DNA of 32,177 bases from CAYJWS01 sp964373925 (GTDB lineage: Bacteria; Patescibacteriota; Patescibacteriia; Buchananbacterales; GWA2-38-13), in assembly GCA_964373925.1 (NCBI GenBank), contig CAYJWS010000006.1, positions 1 through 32,177 of the forward strand, given 5' to 3'. The position numbers and the translations under genes are program-made. The notes beneath the pieces are model-generated. The model searched no databases, had not been told where the DNA came from, and worked only from the letters and a program-made list of their open reading frames with translations. Positions 1 through 10,400 of this stretch are shown in pieces (within the stretch, counting starts at the first letter, position 1; each line of letters opens with the position of its first letter).

Positions 1-84
1 TCAAAAATAATAACTAATTAGCAACAAGTTACCTACCTTTATACCCGCAATGACATAAATCAGAAGGCATTAAAAATATCTTTT

Positions 85-170
85 AACTGTCATTCCGGCC
101 CCGGAGCCGGAATCCATGCAAATTAATGAGTAGGTTTTTGGATCCTGTATCCGGGTGCGGGATGACAGTT
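85..170. repeat. Dispersed GTCATYCC palindrome, copy 1
   Basis: The ends AACTGTCATTCC (85-96) and GGGATGACAGTT (159-170) are inverted repeats with 11 of 12 bases matching. A 7-bp hairpin sits inside the left half (93-99 with 106-112). It belongs to the family seen again near 23.5, 24.7, 25.5, 28.8, 29.4 and 31.5 kb. The rest of 1-229 shows no gene that I can support. Confidence 0.8.
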
Positions 171-229
171 CTCTAGAGTCATACATTTAAAATAGAAAAT
201 CCTAAGTAGAAATTTTTCATTAGCTTGTC

Positions 230-3200
230 ATGAAAAATAAAAAAAATCCTTTGGGCGAAAACGAGCCCAAGGCCGAAAAGAAAAATTCGCAAATTTTTAA
301 TCCGCTCTCGCTCAAGCTACGGCGGACAAGTGGTTGGTTGAATTTCTTAAAAATTACTCGAAAAAAAGAGCCTAAGATTTATTCCGAGGCCTACCTCTCT
401 TTTAGAAATCCTGCCGCGATTGTCGCCATGCTCGCTATTTTAATGGCGGCTTTTTTTGTTATTTCGCAAGGGTCTTCCGCGGCGCCATTGGGAGAAACTA
501 TTAATGTAGGCCTCAATTACGGGAAATTTTCGGGATTAGGCCAGAGGGATTTTCGCGAGGTGCTTTTTAGGATAATAAATATCATATTCGGGTTTATCGG
601 AATTGTCGCGATTCTCATTATCCTTTATGCTGGATTTCTCTGGATGACATCGCTTGGCGACCCTAACAAGATCCAGAGGGCAAAACAGACTATGCTCAAC
701 GTGGCTATTGGCATGATTATTATGTTTGCCTCGTATTCTATTGTTATATTTTTGATGAATTTATTTTTAGGAGCCGCGGGACCTAGAAAAGCAGCCCCGC
801 CTCCACCTCCGCCCATAGGAGGATGCGAAAACTGCGGTGCTTTGGGCGGGGGGATTATTGAAACCGTCTTTCCGCTTCCTGGCGCGCTTGATGTGCCTCG
901 CGACACCCTTATATTCGTTACATTTAAGGAAGTGATGCAAAATGACACTCTGTGCGAAAATGCCGCGTGCACATTAGGGATTAATGATGGAGCGGAAAAT
1001 ATCTTTATCACATACAGAGATCCCAATGATCCCAAAATTGTTATTCAACTCAAAAAAGCCGATGTCAACGCAAGCACAACCAATGGAAGAACATTTGTGT
1101 TTACGCCCAAAAAATACTTGGGTGATGGTATTCATCATGTGAAATACACTATTCGTCTTGGCAAAAATATTTTAAAGGCTGTTGATACCGATCCCGCCAC
1201 AGCGGGAAATGATCCAGCCTTTCCTGGCGTGAATGGCTATTTTAGCTGGTGGTTTGATGTTGGGACACGCCTTGATCTTATCCCTCCCCATATAGAAGAC
1301 GTGTTTCCATTATCAGAGAGCGACGCTCAAAAAGATCTTTATGTTCCAAAACCAGCAATAGCCTCAACTGGAAGTTTTGATGTCATATTGGTTCCCGCGT
1401 CCTATAAGGCGGCAGTTATTGAGCCTATACTATTGGCAGGCGCGCCTGATCCAAACTCATCAATGGTTGGAAATTATCTTGGCGATAAAGACGCGAAGAT
1501 TTGCGTAACGGAAGCCGGAGGCACATTTAATATAGTTGGCACGCTTGCCGGCGCGTGTCCTGCCGCAGGAGGCCCTTCATATATGGATTGCCTTAACTCA
1601 TCCTCTGTGCTTTCAACTTCGGTTGTTTTGGGATGCGGACTGAAGATTGAGTTTACAAATTTACCCGCGCCCGGCTCGCAGTACACCGTTCAAGTCCAGC
1701 GTGAGATTTTGGCCGATACATTAAAAATAGGCAACACAACGTATACTTTTGTCGGAGCGAATCCCAAGGCCAAAGAGATTTTGATTGGGGCGAATGAAGC
1801 TTTAACAGCAACAAATATCAGAAGTAAAATAAATAGTTTTCAAGAAGAGCCTTATGATGTGAAAGAAATCGGAGGGGGTGGGGTGCTAGTGGATCTTCAA
1901 TCCGTCTTTGCTGGAATTATCGGAGACAGTATCCATATTTCGGCAAGCAACGCTTGGTCGTCAAAACCTGATTTTAATCTTAGCGGCGGTCAAAATCCAG
2001 ATAGCTCAAGAACAGTGTCCTTAAATAAAATACCGGATGAGTCGCGTGATGTTATTTTAAAAATAAATTTTTCAGAAGCAATGTTTCCTCTTAAAGTTTC
2101 GGGTATTGTAAAAACCGACGATGCTACCGCAAAAGGAGTCGGAAATCTTATAGTAGATCCTGCAAATCCAAGTATTCGTGTGTTTGCCGATATAAATAAC
2201 AATAAAATCCCTGATCTTAATGAAGTAGTGGCGGGCGAATGGAAATTGAGTAATCAGTTTAAAACCGCGGAATTTGTTTCAAGCCTAAGTTGCGGCGTGT
2301 GCGAAATTAATGGAAGCACACCCTGTAACGCGGATGCGGACTGCGCCGTTGCCGGCGGCGGACTGTGCAGTACGATAAAAAATTCCTGCGGAGATATTAA
2401 AAAGTGCCTTCCTATAGATACCACAAAACCAGTAACGCATTATTTCGTGCAAGTAGACGCGGCAAATATTGAAACCTGCGATCCCCTTGTTCCAGACTCA
2501 TGTAAAGATGATGTATATAAAACGTGCGTTGCCGTAGGCGGAGTAAACCATTGCCAAAACGCAAGCGGGCTTAATTATCCAAAAGCAACAGATCCTTTTG
2601 ACGGAGTCATAGATTCCGCAAGAAACTCTTTGGATGGAAATTGGAAAACAAACCACGCGGACAGCGGAGCGCAAGGACCTTTGAGTTTTTTTCTTGATAT
2701 TCCCGATGTCGCTGGATTTCCGGATTTTACCAAAGGCGACAGTTACCAGTGGGAGTTTAACATTAATAGCTCGGTAAATTTGCAGCCTCCGGTGATTGAC
2801 GAGATAGCACCAGCACTTAGTGGCACCTCGTCGCTTCTTGAAAATCCAACAGCTACATTTGACAGGCTTATGATGAGTTCAACCTTCCTTCCTGATAATA
2901 GCTATAAAGACGGCTTGTGCGGATGCAATGTGGATAATGACTGTTTTAATGGAATACCTGCGGGATCCGTGGATAGAGGTGAATATTGCGACATCGCCTT
3001 TAAAAAATGCAGGAGCAAAGATAACAGCGAAAATTTTTGCAGGTATAGTACTGAATGCAAAAATCCAAAGGCCATACCTGCCGGTGATCCGTTTCTTGGA
3101 TGCAAAAACCAGCACTATGTTACGCTTGTTGATACTCTCAAAAACACGGGATACAGTATCGGCGCGAACGGCGTAGACGATAACTCGGACGGCTTTAAGG

Positions 3201-3397
3201 AAAGAACGCAGATGGAGCTCATGCATACGCTTTTCACAGAAAACCAGTCGTATAAAGTTGATGTCGGCTCTGGCCTCAAAGATATTTATCAGAATTGCTA
3301 CCTGCCGGGCTCGGGACCGAACTGCGCCGCCGACGCGAACAATCCGTATTGCTGTGATCAAAATCCGCAAGCAACCGAATGCCTGCCGAAGATATAG
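230..3397 (+). CDS. Surface protein with T4SS pilin-like N-terminus and Ig-like / Cys-rich ectodomain (1055 aa)
   Basis: Probable cell-surface protein. After a basic cytoplasmic stretch (1-58) there is a hydrophobic segment ending in a signal-peptidase-like Ala-rich site (about 61-85). Two further membrane helices follow (about 111-134 and 153-176) with the LNYGKFSGL and ILYAGFLWMT motifs of the type IV secretion pilin-like family common in Parcubacteria. Then come a Pro-rich linker (AAPPPPPPIGG), an SbsA-type Ig-like segment from about residue 207, a Cys-containing module at about 414-493 shared with the giant downstream protein, a second Ig-like strand set around 598, and a Cys-rich C-terminal third with an Asp-rich calcium-binding-like stretch. 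The N-terminus is clearly paralogous to that of the gene at 4419. The TAG stop lies inside the first unit of the 9-bp array, so the C-terminus may have been cut by that array. Adhesion is inferred from the domains. Confidence 0.85.
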   Translation: MKNKKNPLGENEPKAEKKNSQIFNPLSLKLRRTSGWLNFLKITRKKEPKIYSEAYLSFRNPAAIVAMLAILMAAFFVISQGSSAAPLGETINVGLNYGKFSGLGQRDFREVLFRIINIIFGFIGIVAILIILYAGFLWMTSLGDPNKIQRAKQTMLNVAIGMIIMFASYSIVIFLMNLFLGAAGPRKAAPPPPPPIGGCENCGALGGGIIETVFPLPGALDVPRDTLIFVTFKEVMQNDTLCENAACTLGINDGAENIFITYRDPNDPKIVIQLKKADVNASTTNGRTFVFTPKKYLGDGIHHVKYTIRLGKNILKAVDTDPATAGNDPAFPGVNGYFSWWFDVGTRLDLIPPHIEDVFPLSESDAQKDLYVPKPAIASTGSFDVILVPASYKAAVIEPILLAGAPDPNSSMVGNYLGDKDAKICVTEAGGTFNIVGTLAGACPAAGGPSYMDCLNSSSVLSTSVVLGCGLKIEFTNLPAPGSQYTVQVQREILADTLKIGNTTYTFVGANPKAKEILIGANEALTATNIRSKINSFQEEPYDVKEIGGGGVLVDLQSVFAGIIGDSIHISASNAWSSKPDFNLSGGQNPDSSRTVSLNKIPDESRDVILKINFSEAMFPLKVSGIVKTDDATAKGVGNLIVDPANPSIRVFADINNNKIPDLNEVVAGEWKLSNQFKTAEFVSSLSCGVCEINGSTPCNADADCAVAGGGLCSTIKNSCGDIKKCLPIDTTKPVTHYFVQVDAANIETCDPLVPDSCKDDVYKTCVAVGGVNHCQNASGLNYPKATDPFDGVIDSARNSLDGNWKTNHADSGAQGPLSFFLDIPDVAGFPDFTKGDSYQWEFNINSSVNLQPPVIDEIAPALSGTSSLLENPTATFDRLMMSSTFLPDNSYKDGLCGCNVDNDCFNGIPAGSVDRGEYCDIAFKKCRSKDNSENFCRYSTECKNPKAIPAGDPFLGCKNQHYVTLVDTLKNTGYSIGANGVDDNSDGFKERTQMELMHTLFTENQSYKVDVGSGLKDIYQNCYLPGSGPNCAADANNPYCCDQNPQATECLPKI

Positions 3398-3559
3398 GGC
3401 GAATAGGACGGATAAGACGGATAGGGCGGAAACAAGACCCATAAGACTGAAAAGTCGGATAAGACCAATAGGACGTATAAGACGGATATGACGGATATGA
3501 CCAATAGGGCGGATAAGACCGATAGGACTTGTAAGACCTATATGTCCTATACGTCTTAT
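3394..3559. repeat. Degenerate 9-bp tandem array A (ATAAGACGG type)
   Basis: About 18 units of nine bases with consensus ATARGRCNN fill the whole spacer. The first unit, ATAGGGCGA at 3394-3402, contains the TAG stop of the preceding gene. Most units read ATAAGAC. The last three (from about 3538) read as its reverse complement (GTCCTAT, GTCTTAT), so the 3' end can fold back on the array. It is too degenerate and has no spacers of the kind expected for CRISPR. Confidence 0.85.
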
Positions 3560-3583
3560 GCAATCTATTAAACTACAATTATT

Positions 3584-4213
3584 ATGTCTTACAAAAAGCT
3601 CAAATCCTACCAGCAGGCAATTATTATTCACGACTACACCTATGAATTTTGCAAAAAATATATCAAGAAATTTTCAAGAACCATTGACCAGATGGAGCAG
3701 GCGGCGCGATCGGGAAAGCAAAATATTGTTGAAGGCACGGCAGTTTCAAAAACTTCTCCGACAAGCGAACTGAAGCTTTTGGGAGTGGCGCGAGGATCAT
3801 TTGAGGAATTATTGGAAGATTACAAGGATTTTTTGCGGGAGAAAAATTTGAAAATATGGGATAAGGACGACGCGAGGGCGGTTGAAGCGAGGAAGCTGGC
3901 TTATGGTGTTGATAGGTCGAATAAGACGGATAAGACTGATAAGACCTATTCGTCCTATAAGTCTTATAAGACCTATGCGGCCTATGAACACTATCTTGAT
4001 GACCCTCAAAAGGCGGCAAACGCGATGATCGTTCTTATCAACCAGACGAATTATCTTTTGGACAGGCAGATGAATGCTCTGCGTGCACAGATGGAAGGAA
4101 GGGGGATTTCAATAGTAAGCCAACAACAGAAAGTAAGAATGATTTTGGGAGAGAGGCACAAGAGGGAAGAAAAATTTGACGAACTATTAAAAAGTATTTT
4201 AAAAAAATCATAA
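3584..4213 (+). CDS. Four-helix-bundle suffix-domain protein (S23 / 23S rRNA intervening-sequence protein superfamily)
   Basis: A 209-residue protein. The N-terminal half has the four-helix-bundle pattern (MSYKKLKSYQQAIIIHDYTY, QAARSGKQNIVEGT, ELKLLGVARGSFEELLEDY). The C-terminal part (AANAMIVLINQTNYLLDRQ) matches the 'suffix' region found in a subset of this family. Between them, residues 110-133 are low-complexity Lys/Thr/Tyr/Ser, encoded by the same 9-bp repeat that flanks the gene; nine being a multiple of three keeps the frame. The TAA stop (4211-4213) belongs to the first unit of the downstream array. The family is known from ORFs inside 23S rRNA intervening sequences and as stand-alone genes. 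A molecular function is not established, and nucleic-acid binding is only an inference. Confidence 0.85.
   Translation: MSYKKLKSYQQAIIIHDYTYEFCKKYIKKFSRTIDQMEQAARSGKQNIVEGTAVSKTSPTSELKLLGVARGSFEELLEDYKDFLREKNLKIWDKDDARAVEARKLAYGVDRSNKTDKTDKTYSSYKSYKTYAAYEHYLDDPQKAANAMIVLINQTNYLLDRQMNALRAQMEGRGISIVSQQQKVRMILGERHKREEKFDELLKSILKKS
3911..3988. repeat. 9-bp array B inside the four-helix-bundle gene
   Basis: In-frame units such as AATAAGACG, GATAAGACT, TATAAGTCT and TATAAGACC sit in the middle of the coding region. The left part (ATAAGACTGATAAGAC) and right part (GTCCTATAAGTCTTAT) pair as a hairpin with 14 of 16 matches. It is translated as DKT and YK(S/T) repeats. Confidence 0.85.
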
Positions 4214-4385
4214 GACGAATAGGATGAATAAGACCCATAGGTCCTATAAGACTTATCAGACCTATTCGACTTATGGAAATTGCGCGACGGATAAGCCGAA
4301 TAAGACATATAAGCCTTATAAGACCTATACGACCTATAAGTCTTATCGGGACCTATTCGACTTATATGTCCTATAATAAGACGCG
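4210..4385. repeat. 9-bp tandem array C downstream of the four-helix-bundle gene
   Basis: Same unit family as arrays A and B. It begins at the TAA stop of the upstream gene and runs to about 30 bases before the giant gene's start. Units change from ATAAGACGA to CCTATAAGTC orientation along the array, giving internal fold-back potential. It is interrupted once near 4275-4292. Confidence 0.85.
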
Positions 4386-4418
4386 CAGGACAAAGAAGTA
4401 AAAATAAACAATGCTTGA

Positions 4419-7400
4419 ATGCTATATAACAAAAACAGAAAATTGAATTCCGTCATCATACTCATGCTCTTGCTTGGGCTGGCAATAGGATTTTTTGGAT
4501 TTCTAGGGGCGAAACAAGCGCTGGGAGTGGATCTTAAAACAGAGATTGATACAGGTCTTAACTACGGAACGTTTTCGGGGCTTATTCAGCAGGATATCCG
4601 CGTTACTATTATGCGGATTATCCAGATAATTCTTGGATTTTTAGGTGTTCTTGCGGTTCTCATTATCCTCTATGGCGGGTTTGTGTGGATGACCGCGGGA
4701 GGGGACGCGAAAAAAATTGAGCAGGCAAAGAGAATATTAGTGAATGCGGCCATTGGGCTTGTTATTATATTTTCTTCGTTTGCCATCGCGAGTTTTATTG
4801 TCCGCGCGCTTTTAAAGGCGTCCGGCGGTGGCGGAGGCGTTTCGGGCGAGGCATGCGATCCCATAGGAGCTCGAGAAGTCCTTCCAAAGCCTGATGCAAA
4901 AGGATGCGTACTTGAGAGAATTTGCAAGGTTGATTTGAATGGCAACAAATATTGGAGCGGGGTATACCGGCAAGATCCTTTCTGTCCGGCGCCAAAGGCG
5001 TGCGTCGCTCTGACTATTTCTCCGGACCGTCCCATTCCTCCTTCTACACCTTTAGCTATAAAAAATGTCGTGATACGGGTGAAGTTTAATCAGTCGGTTG
5101 ATATTACATCAGTCAAGCCAACCAATTTTACAATTACGCAAACCGTAACGCGAGGAGATGCTCTTCCTGGAACAGACGGGCAAGTATGCGCGAGCGACAT
5201 AGAGTGCGTTTCGGATGAATGCGACCCTGGAACGCTAACATGTAAAGGAGACGAAGTGCGCGGAACGTATACCACAAGTTCCAGCGGAAAGAGCCTTGAT
5301 TTCCGTCCATACAAGCCATGTCCCGCGCCAAATGAAAGCAGATTTTGCTATGAAGATAATAGAAAATATACAGTAAAGCTTGTAGGCGGGCCGGGGGAGA
5401 TTAGCTGTATCAATAAATCAACGTTGGATTGTGGCGTAGGCGCTGATTGCGACGGAGAGTTTACCACCGGCACTATTGTTGATGTTGATAATCCCGTATT
5501 TCAAGGCATTGGCGGACAGGTATGTGAAGATACAAACACCGTCTCGGTGTTTGTGGGTGACAAAACATCACAAATCGCAAGCGTGGAATTTTCGGTTGAC
5601 GGAAATTTTATTAATACCCAAATTCCAGTTCCAGCAATAGTTGCGAACACATTTGGTAATGTATTTTTGAACCCTCCACTATGGGACCCTTCTCCTCCAT
5701 ACAGTTTTGGCGACAGCGTAAAAATCAGCGCGAATGCGCAAGATGAAGACGATAATTCCGCGAGCATTTCAAAAAATTTCGCGGTGCGGCGGCAACATTG
5801 TTGCGACGGCATTTTTCAAAATGATCCGGCAGATCCGGCGCTCGTAGGCGACAAGCCCGAAGAACAGCTTGACTGCGGAGGCTCGTGCGGAAAATGCTCG
5901 GGCGGAGCGTGTGACGCGGAAAATCCGGAAACGCCCCTATGCGCCCTACCCACGGATACATTGTGCGCTTTCAACCAGTGCGATACTACCTCGTGTTTGT
6001 GCGTGGCTCCCCCAATTATTGACTACATTACTCCGTCACAAGATGTCTTAGGCAATAATGATGAAAAAATTCCAGCGACCTTTGATGAAGATAAGCCATA
6101 TGGCGCTGTTGGAAATATTATTACTATTTTTGGAAGGAACTTTGGCGATTATGACGCGGCAATAAGCAGAGTAGATTTTTTTAACGCAGGCGGGTTTCCC
6201 ATTAAGGCATCGCTTGCGCAAGATGTTGTTCTCGGATGCTTTGATTCTTGGCAAAATGACAGGATTCTCGTTCAGGTGCCTGCTTTTGGAGGAGTGGGAA
6301 GCACAAGCAAAATACAGGTGACTGCCAAGAACGGATTGTTTGACGTGACCGACGATGGCGGGCCGGGAACCGGAGAGAGACAAATTTTAAATTTTAATAA
6401 TACAGGCGATGTTTTACCCGGGCTATGCGGCGCTGTTCCGAAAGAAGGCGCGTTTAAAGCTAGGATAACATTGAAAGGTTTAAATTTCCAAGGGCCAGAC
6501 GTTGATAGCATAAAATTCGGAGTGTTTCCTGTGGCAGGAGGATTTGCGGTCGCCGACGACAATACTATTAATCTCGTTGAAGTTCCGAATCTCAAGGAAG
6601 GGTCTGTTGCGTGGATACAAGCATTCGTCGGGCCAAACGAGAGCAATGCTTTGCCGTTTAAAATTAATAGAGCAAAAGACGCGCCGGTTATTTTCCGATT
6701 CACTCCGTGGCCGCTTGATCCTTTTGCCATTAATAAAGCTGGAAAAGCCGATTACGTGACTATTATTGGAGCGAATTTTGGAACGAAAAAAGGAAAAGTA
6801 GAATTTGACAGCGCTGGAGTTTTAGTCGAAGCAGATTATGAATTTCCACAAGAATGCGCGCTTGATTATTGGATGGACTCAAGAATAATAGTAAAGGTGC
6901 CGCTTGCCGGAATATCCCCGCTTACGCCTATACGTGTAACACGAAGCGATGGCGCAACTGCCATAACGACAAATTTTGAATTGCCAGATCTCATATTTGA
7001 CGCCGCCAAGCCCGCGTCGCCAGGTATTTGCAAAATAGAGCCTCTGTCCGGCCCGGCTGGCACAACGCCGGTAAAGTTTTTTGGAGAAAGATTATTAGAT
7101 GTTGATATAATACAATTTTTTAAGGCAACCCCTATTGTAAATCCCGGAGGATTTCAGGTGTTAACGCCCGGAGCAGGCAAGGCGGACCAGATAGTGAGTT
7201 CTACAGACTTTAAAAAAGGAGTACTTGTGCCCTTGAATGCCCAAACAGGCGATGTGGTTGTTGTTGATAATCCCGGAGCCAAAACAAGCAATGGCATACC
7301 ATTTACTATTGGCAAGTGCCAAGACGTAAACGCCTGCTCGGACGCGGGAGCGGAGTGCTGCCTCTCGGGCGAGTTTGAAAATTCTTGCATGCCTGCGGGA

Positions 7401-10400
7401 CAGTGCGCTGGGATTCGCAACCGCGGGGCATATAGATGGTCTTTTGTGGCTGGTAATTTCGGCCCGCATGTGGTGAATGAATGCCAAAGGACAAATTCCT
7501 GCTCGCAGGTGTGTGATGGTACAACGCAAAATGCCGGCAAGGCCTGCACGACTGATGTATTTTGCCTTGATAATTTAAATTTTAAAGAATGCGATGGCGG
7601 AATATGCGTTGGGGGCGATCCCGCCAAGGTTGCCGTAGCGCTCGCATGCACAAAAGACAGCGAATGCTTGACTCCTGCCCTTGGCGAATGTACCACTCCC
7701 ATATCAAGCCCGGGCCCGATATATCCGCGCGATGGCGAGAACGTGCCGGTCAACGCGGTTATCTCGGCGATATTCAGCGAGAAGATGGATGTCCCAACCA
7801 TTACTTTTGGAACAGCTGCTAATAGTGTGGTTATCCGCGATTGCGGTTCAGGCGCCGGAGCCATAGATCCCGGAACAGAAACTCCGTGCGCGGGAGGAGT
7901 GCTGGCTGCGTTTACATTTACTCCCACCACGCAAATATATAACGGAAAGAATGTGGACGGATTTAAACTTGTTCCTCTGGCTGGCTTAAACGCAACGCCT
8001 GATATAGATTTGAATCCAAACACATGGTATCAGATTCAACTTAAAGCTACTGATGATGTAGCGGCTATTAAGTCCGCGATTCATATATCTTTGAATGGGA
8101 ATGGTTCTGATCGTAATACATCAGACTACATCTGGCGATTTCATACAAAAAATAATACGAACTTTGGAAATATCGGATGCGTTGCCTGCCAGCCAAGCTC
8201 ATATACTTTGAGAGAGCAGTATGTCGACCCCGATCCATTGGCTCCTAATGGATGCAACGGTCCAAATAATCTTTCTTGCAAACAGCTTCTTGGATCTGCG
8301 TTTGACCAAGATCATGTATGCGTAGAGCTTAATACTGTTGGCAAGGCTTGGACATGGACGTCTGCGAGCCCAGCAACCGTTGAAATAAACGATAAAGCGC
8401 CAGACACAATAACCGATGAAGATGTTTTTGCTTATGCTCGCCAAGATACAAAACAAAACCCTCCGGATCCGGTGAAGGTTACGACAACACTTCAAGGAAA
8501 GACCGCTATGTGCAAGGTTTCGGTTGACCTACTGTCGCCAATAGTAACCTCATGGTTTCCAAACTGTGGCTCGGCGTGCGGAAGCGCCGCTATGGGAGTG
8601 AGTTTTAGCAAGATTATGGATACGACTCCGGCTTCCATTGCTCCCAATACTTCATTGTTTGTCTATGACTGCGGAGGAGACTTTGCCTGTGATAAAGTAT
8701 CGCCCACAAATAAAGTTGGCATTGGGATGAATCCGGCAGTTGACTGTACGACTATTATTCCTCTTCTACCGAAAAAGCCATATACGAGCTGTAACTTTCA
8801 AAGTTTATTGAGCTATACTATTGGCGGCATAAGCTATAGCTTTGTTCCAGGAAATTATTACAGAGTGGTGCTTCATGGAAAGCCTGATGGCGTATTTCCG
8901 GTAATTAAAAGCCAAGAGGGAATATATCTTTCCAATCTTAATTATGATGATCCCGACTACCTCACGCCTGCGGACAGAAATGATTCTTTTTCCTTTATGT
9001 TTAAGGTGAATACTGACGCGAATTTGTGCACAGTAAATCGCGTGCAGGTGTCGCCGGATATTGCCATCGTTCCCGTGAATGAATTTGAGCTCTACCGCGC
9101 AGACCCGTACTCAAAGCCGGATTCATGCAATGATGACACAGGACAGCTTTTGAATAATTATAGGTTTAATTGGGACTGGACTATTGACGATTTTGCCGTT
9201 GCGAAATATTCCAACTATCTTGATCCAGGCAAGGGACCCAACGGCGAGCCGGTAGACGCGTGCGGAAACGGGCGTGTTGAACTTGGTGAAGACTGCGATG
9301 ACGGAAATACCGTTGACGCGGATTCGTGCGGATATCCTCTTTGTTTACATAAGGGCACGGCGGCATGCAATGCCGATTCAGACGGCGATGGCGTTAATGA
9401 TTTTGTGGATACCAATGGCAATACCACAAGAGATGCTGGAGAAGAAATGTGCTGCGGAAATAGAAATGTGGACAAGGGCGAAGACTGCGATTCTGCCGAT
9501 CCTTTGGTGAATTGCTCGGCAACGTGCTTGCTGCAGGGCAATGCCAATTATCCGCCGTTTGCCGTGTGCGGAAACGGGGTTGTGGAGACGGGAACGAACG
9601 GCACGGAGGAGTGCGATGACCGAAATAATGTCAATGGCGATGGATGCAGTGATAAGTGTAAATTGGAGGGAGCCGATATGACAGTAAGGGGAAAATCAGT
9701 ATGCGGCGACGGGCGCGTGGGCTTTGGAGAGTACTGCGAGGTGTGTTTGGGCCCGCTTGGAAATCATATAAGCGTTCACAAGGGAGATACGTGTTTAAAA
9801 AGCCAATTTGCCGAAGGAAGGGCCGGACAAGTTGGGCCAAATGCTCTTATTGCTTCAGATGCTGGAGAGGATTGCAATAATAAATGCCAGAATAAAAATA
9901 ATCCAGCGGGCGTGACGGAAAAATATCCAACCCCTGTATGCGGAAATGGAATGGTTGACATTGGCGAAGAGTGTGATGATGGAAATATTGTGAATGGAGA
10001 CGCATGTTCTGATAATTGCGTCCGCGAGGGATCTTTTTATGAGCTCAATGACTCCGGCCAAGGATACTCCGATGATAAAAAAGGACCGTTTCAGTTCTTG
10101 CGCGGAATAACTGACGGAGATACTTTTGTAAAAACGCTTGATACGAGCTCATACATAGACGCAACCGGAAAACTCACGCAAACATTGCCAAAGAGCAATG
10201 ATGCAAAGCTTCGGGTTGGCGCGGGCAGCCTTAAACTTGGGCCGTTTGAAGTAGTTGATGTACAGCCATCGGGCGGGCAAAACTGCCAAAACCAGTTTGC
10301 CATGGCAACATTTAATCGCGAGCCAAGCGAGCCATCGGTTGAGGCGGCAGCGCCAAGCGGTGTAACTATCCAAGAATGCACAATAAAGCCCGACGGCACA

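Noticed and set aside
2879..3631. 250-residue minus-strand ORF across the end of the first gene and the nonamer array
   Set aside because: Its Ile/Arg/Leu-Gly low-complexity translation comes from the repeat and from the antisense of a well-supported gene.
3394..4385. CRISPR array
   Set aside because: Units are 9 bp, degenerate and contiguous, with no unique spacers and no cas genes.
7154..8023. 289-residue antisense ORF inside the giant gene
   Set aside because: Shadow of a long frame with recognisable TIG and Ig modules on the + strand; no motif of its own.
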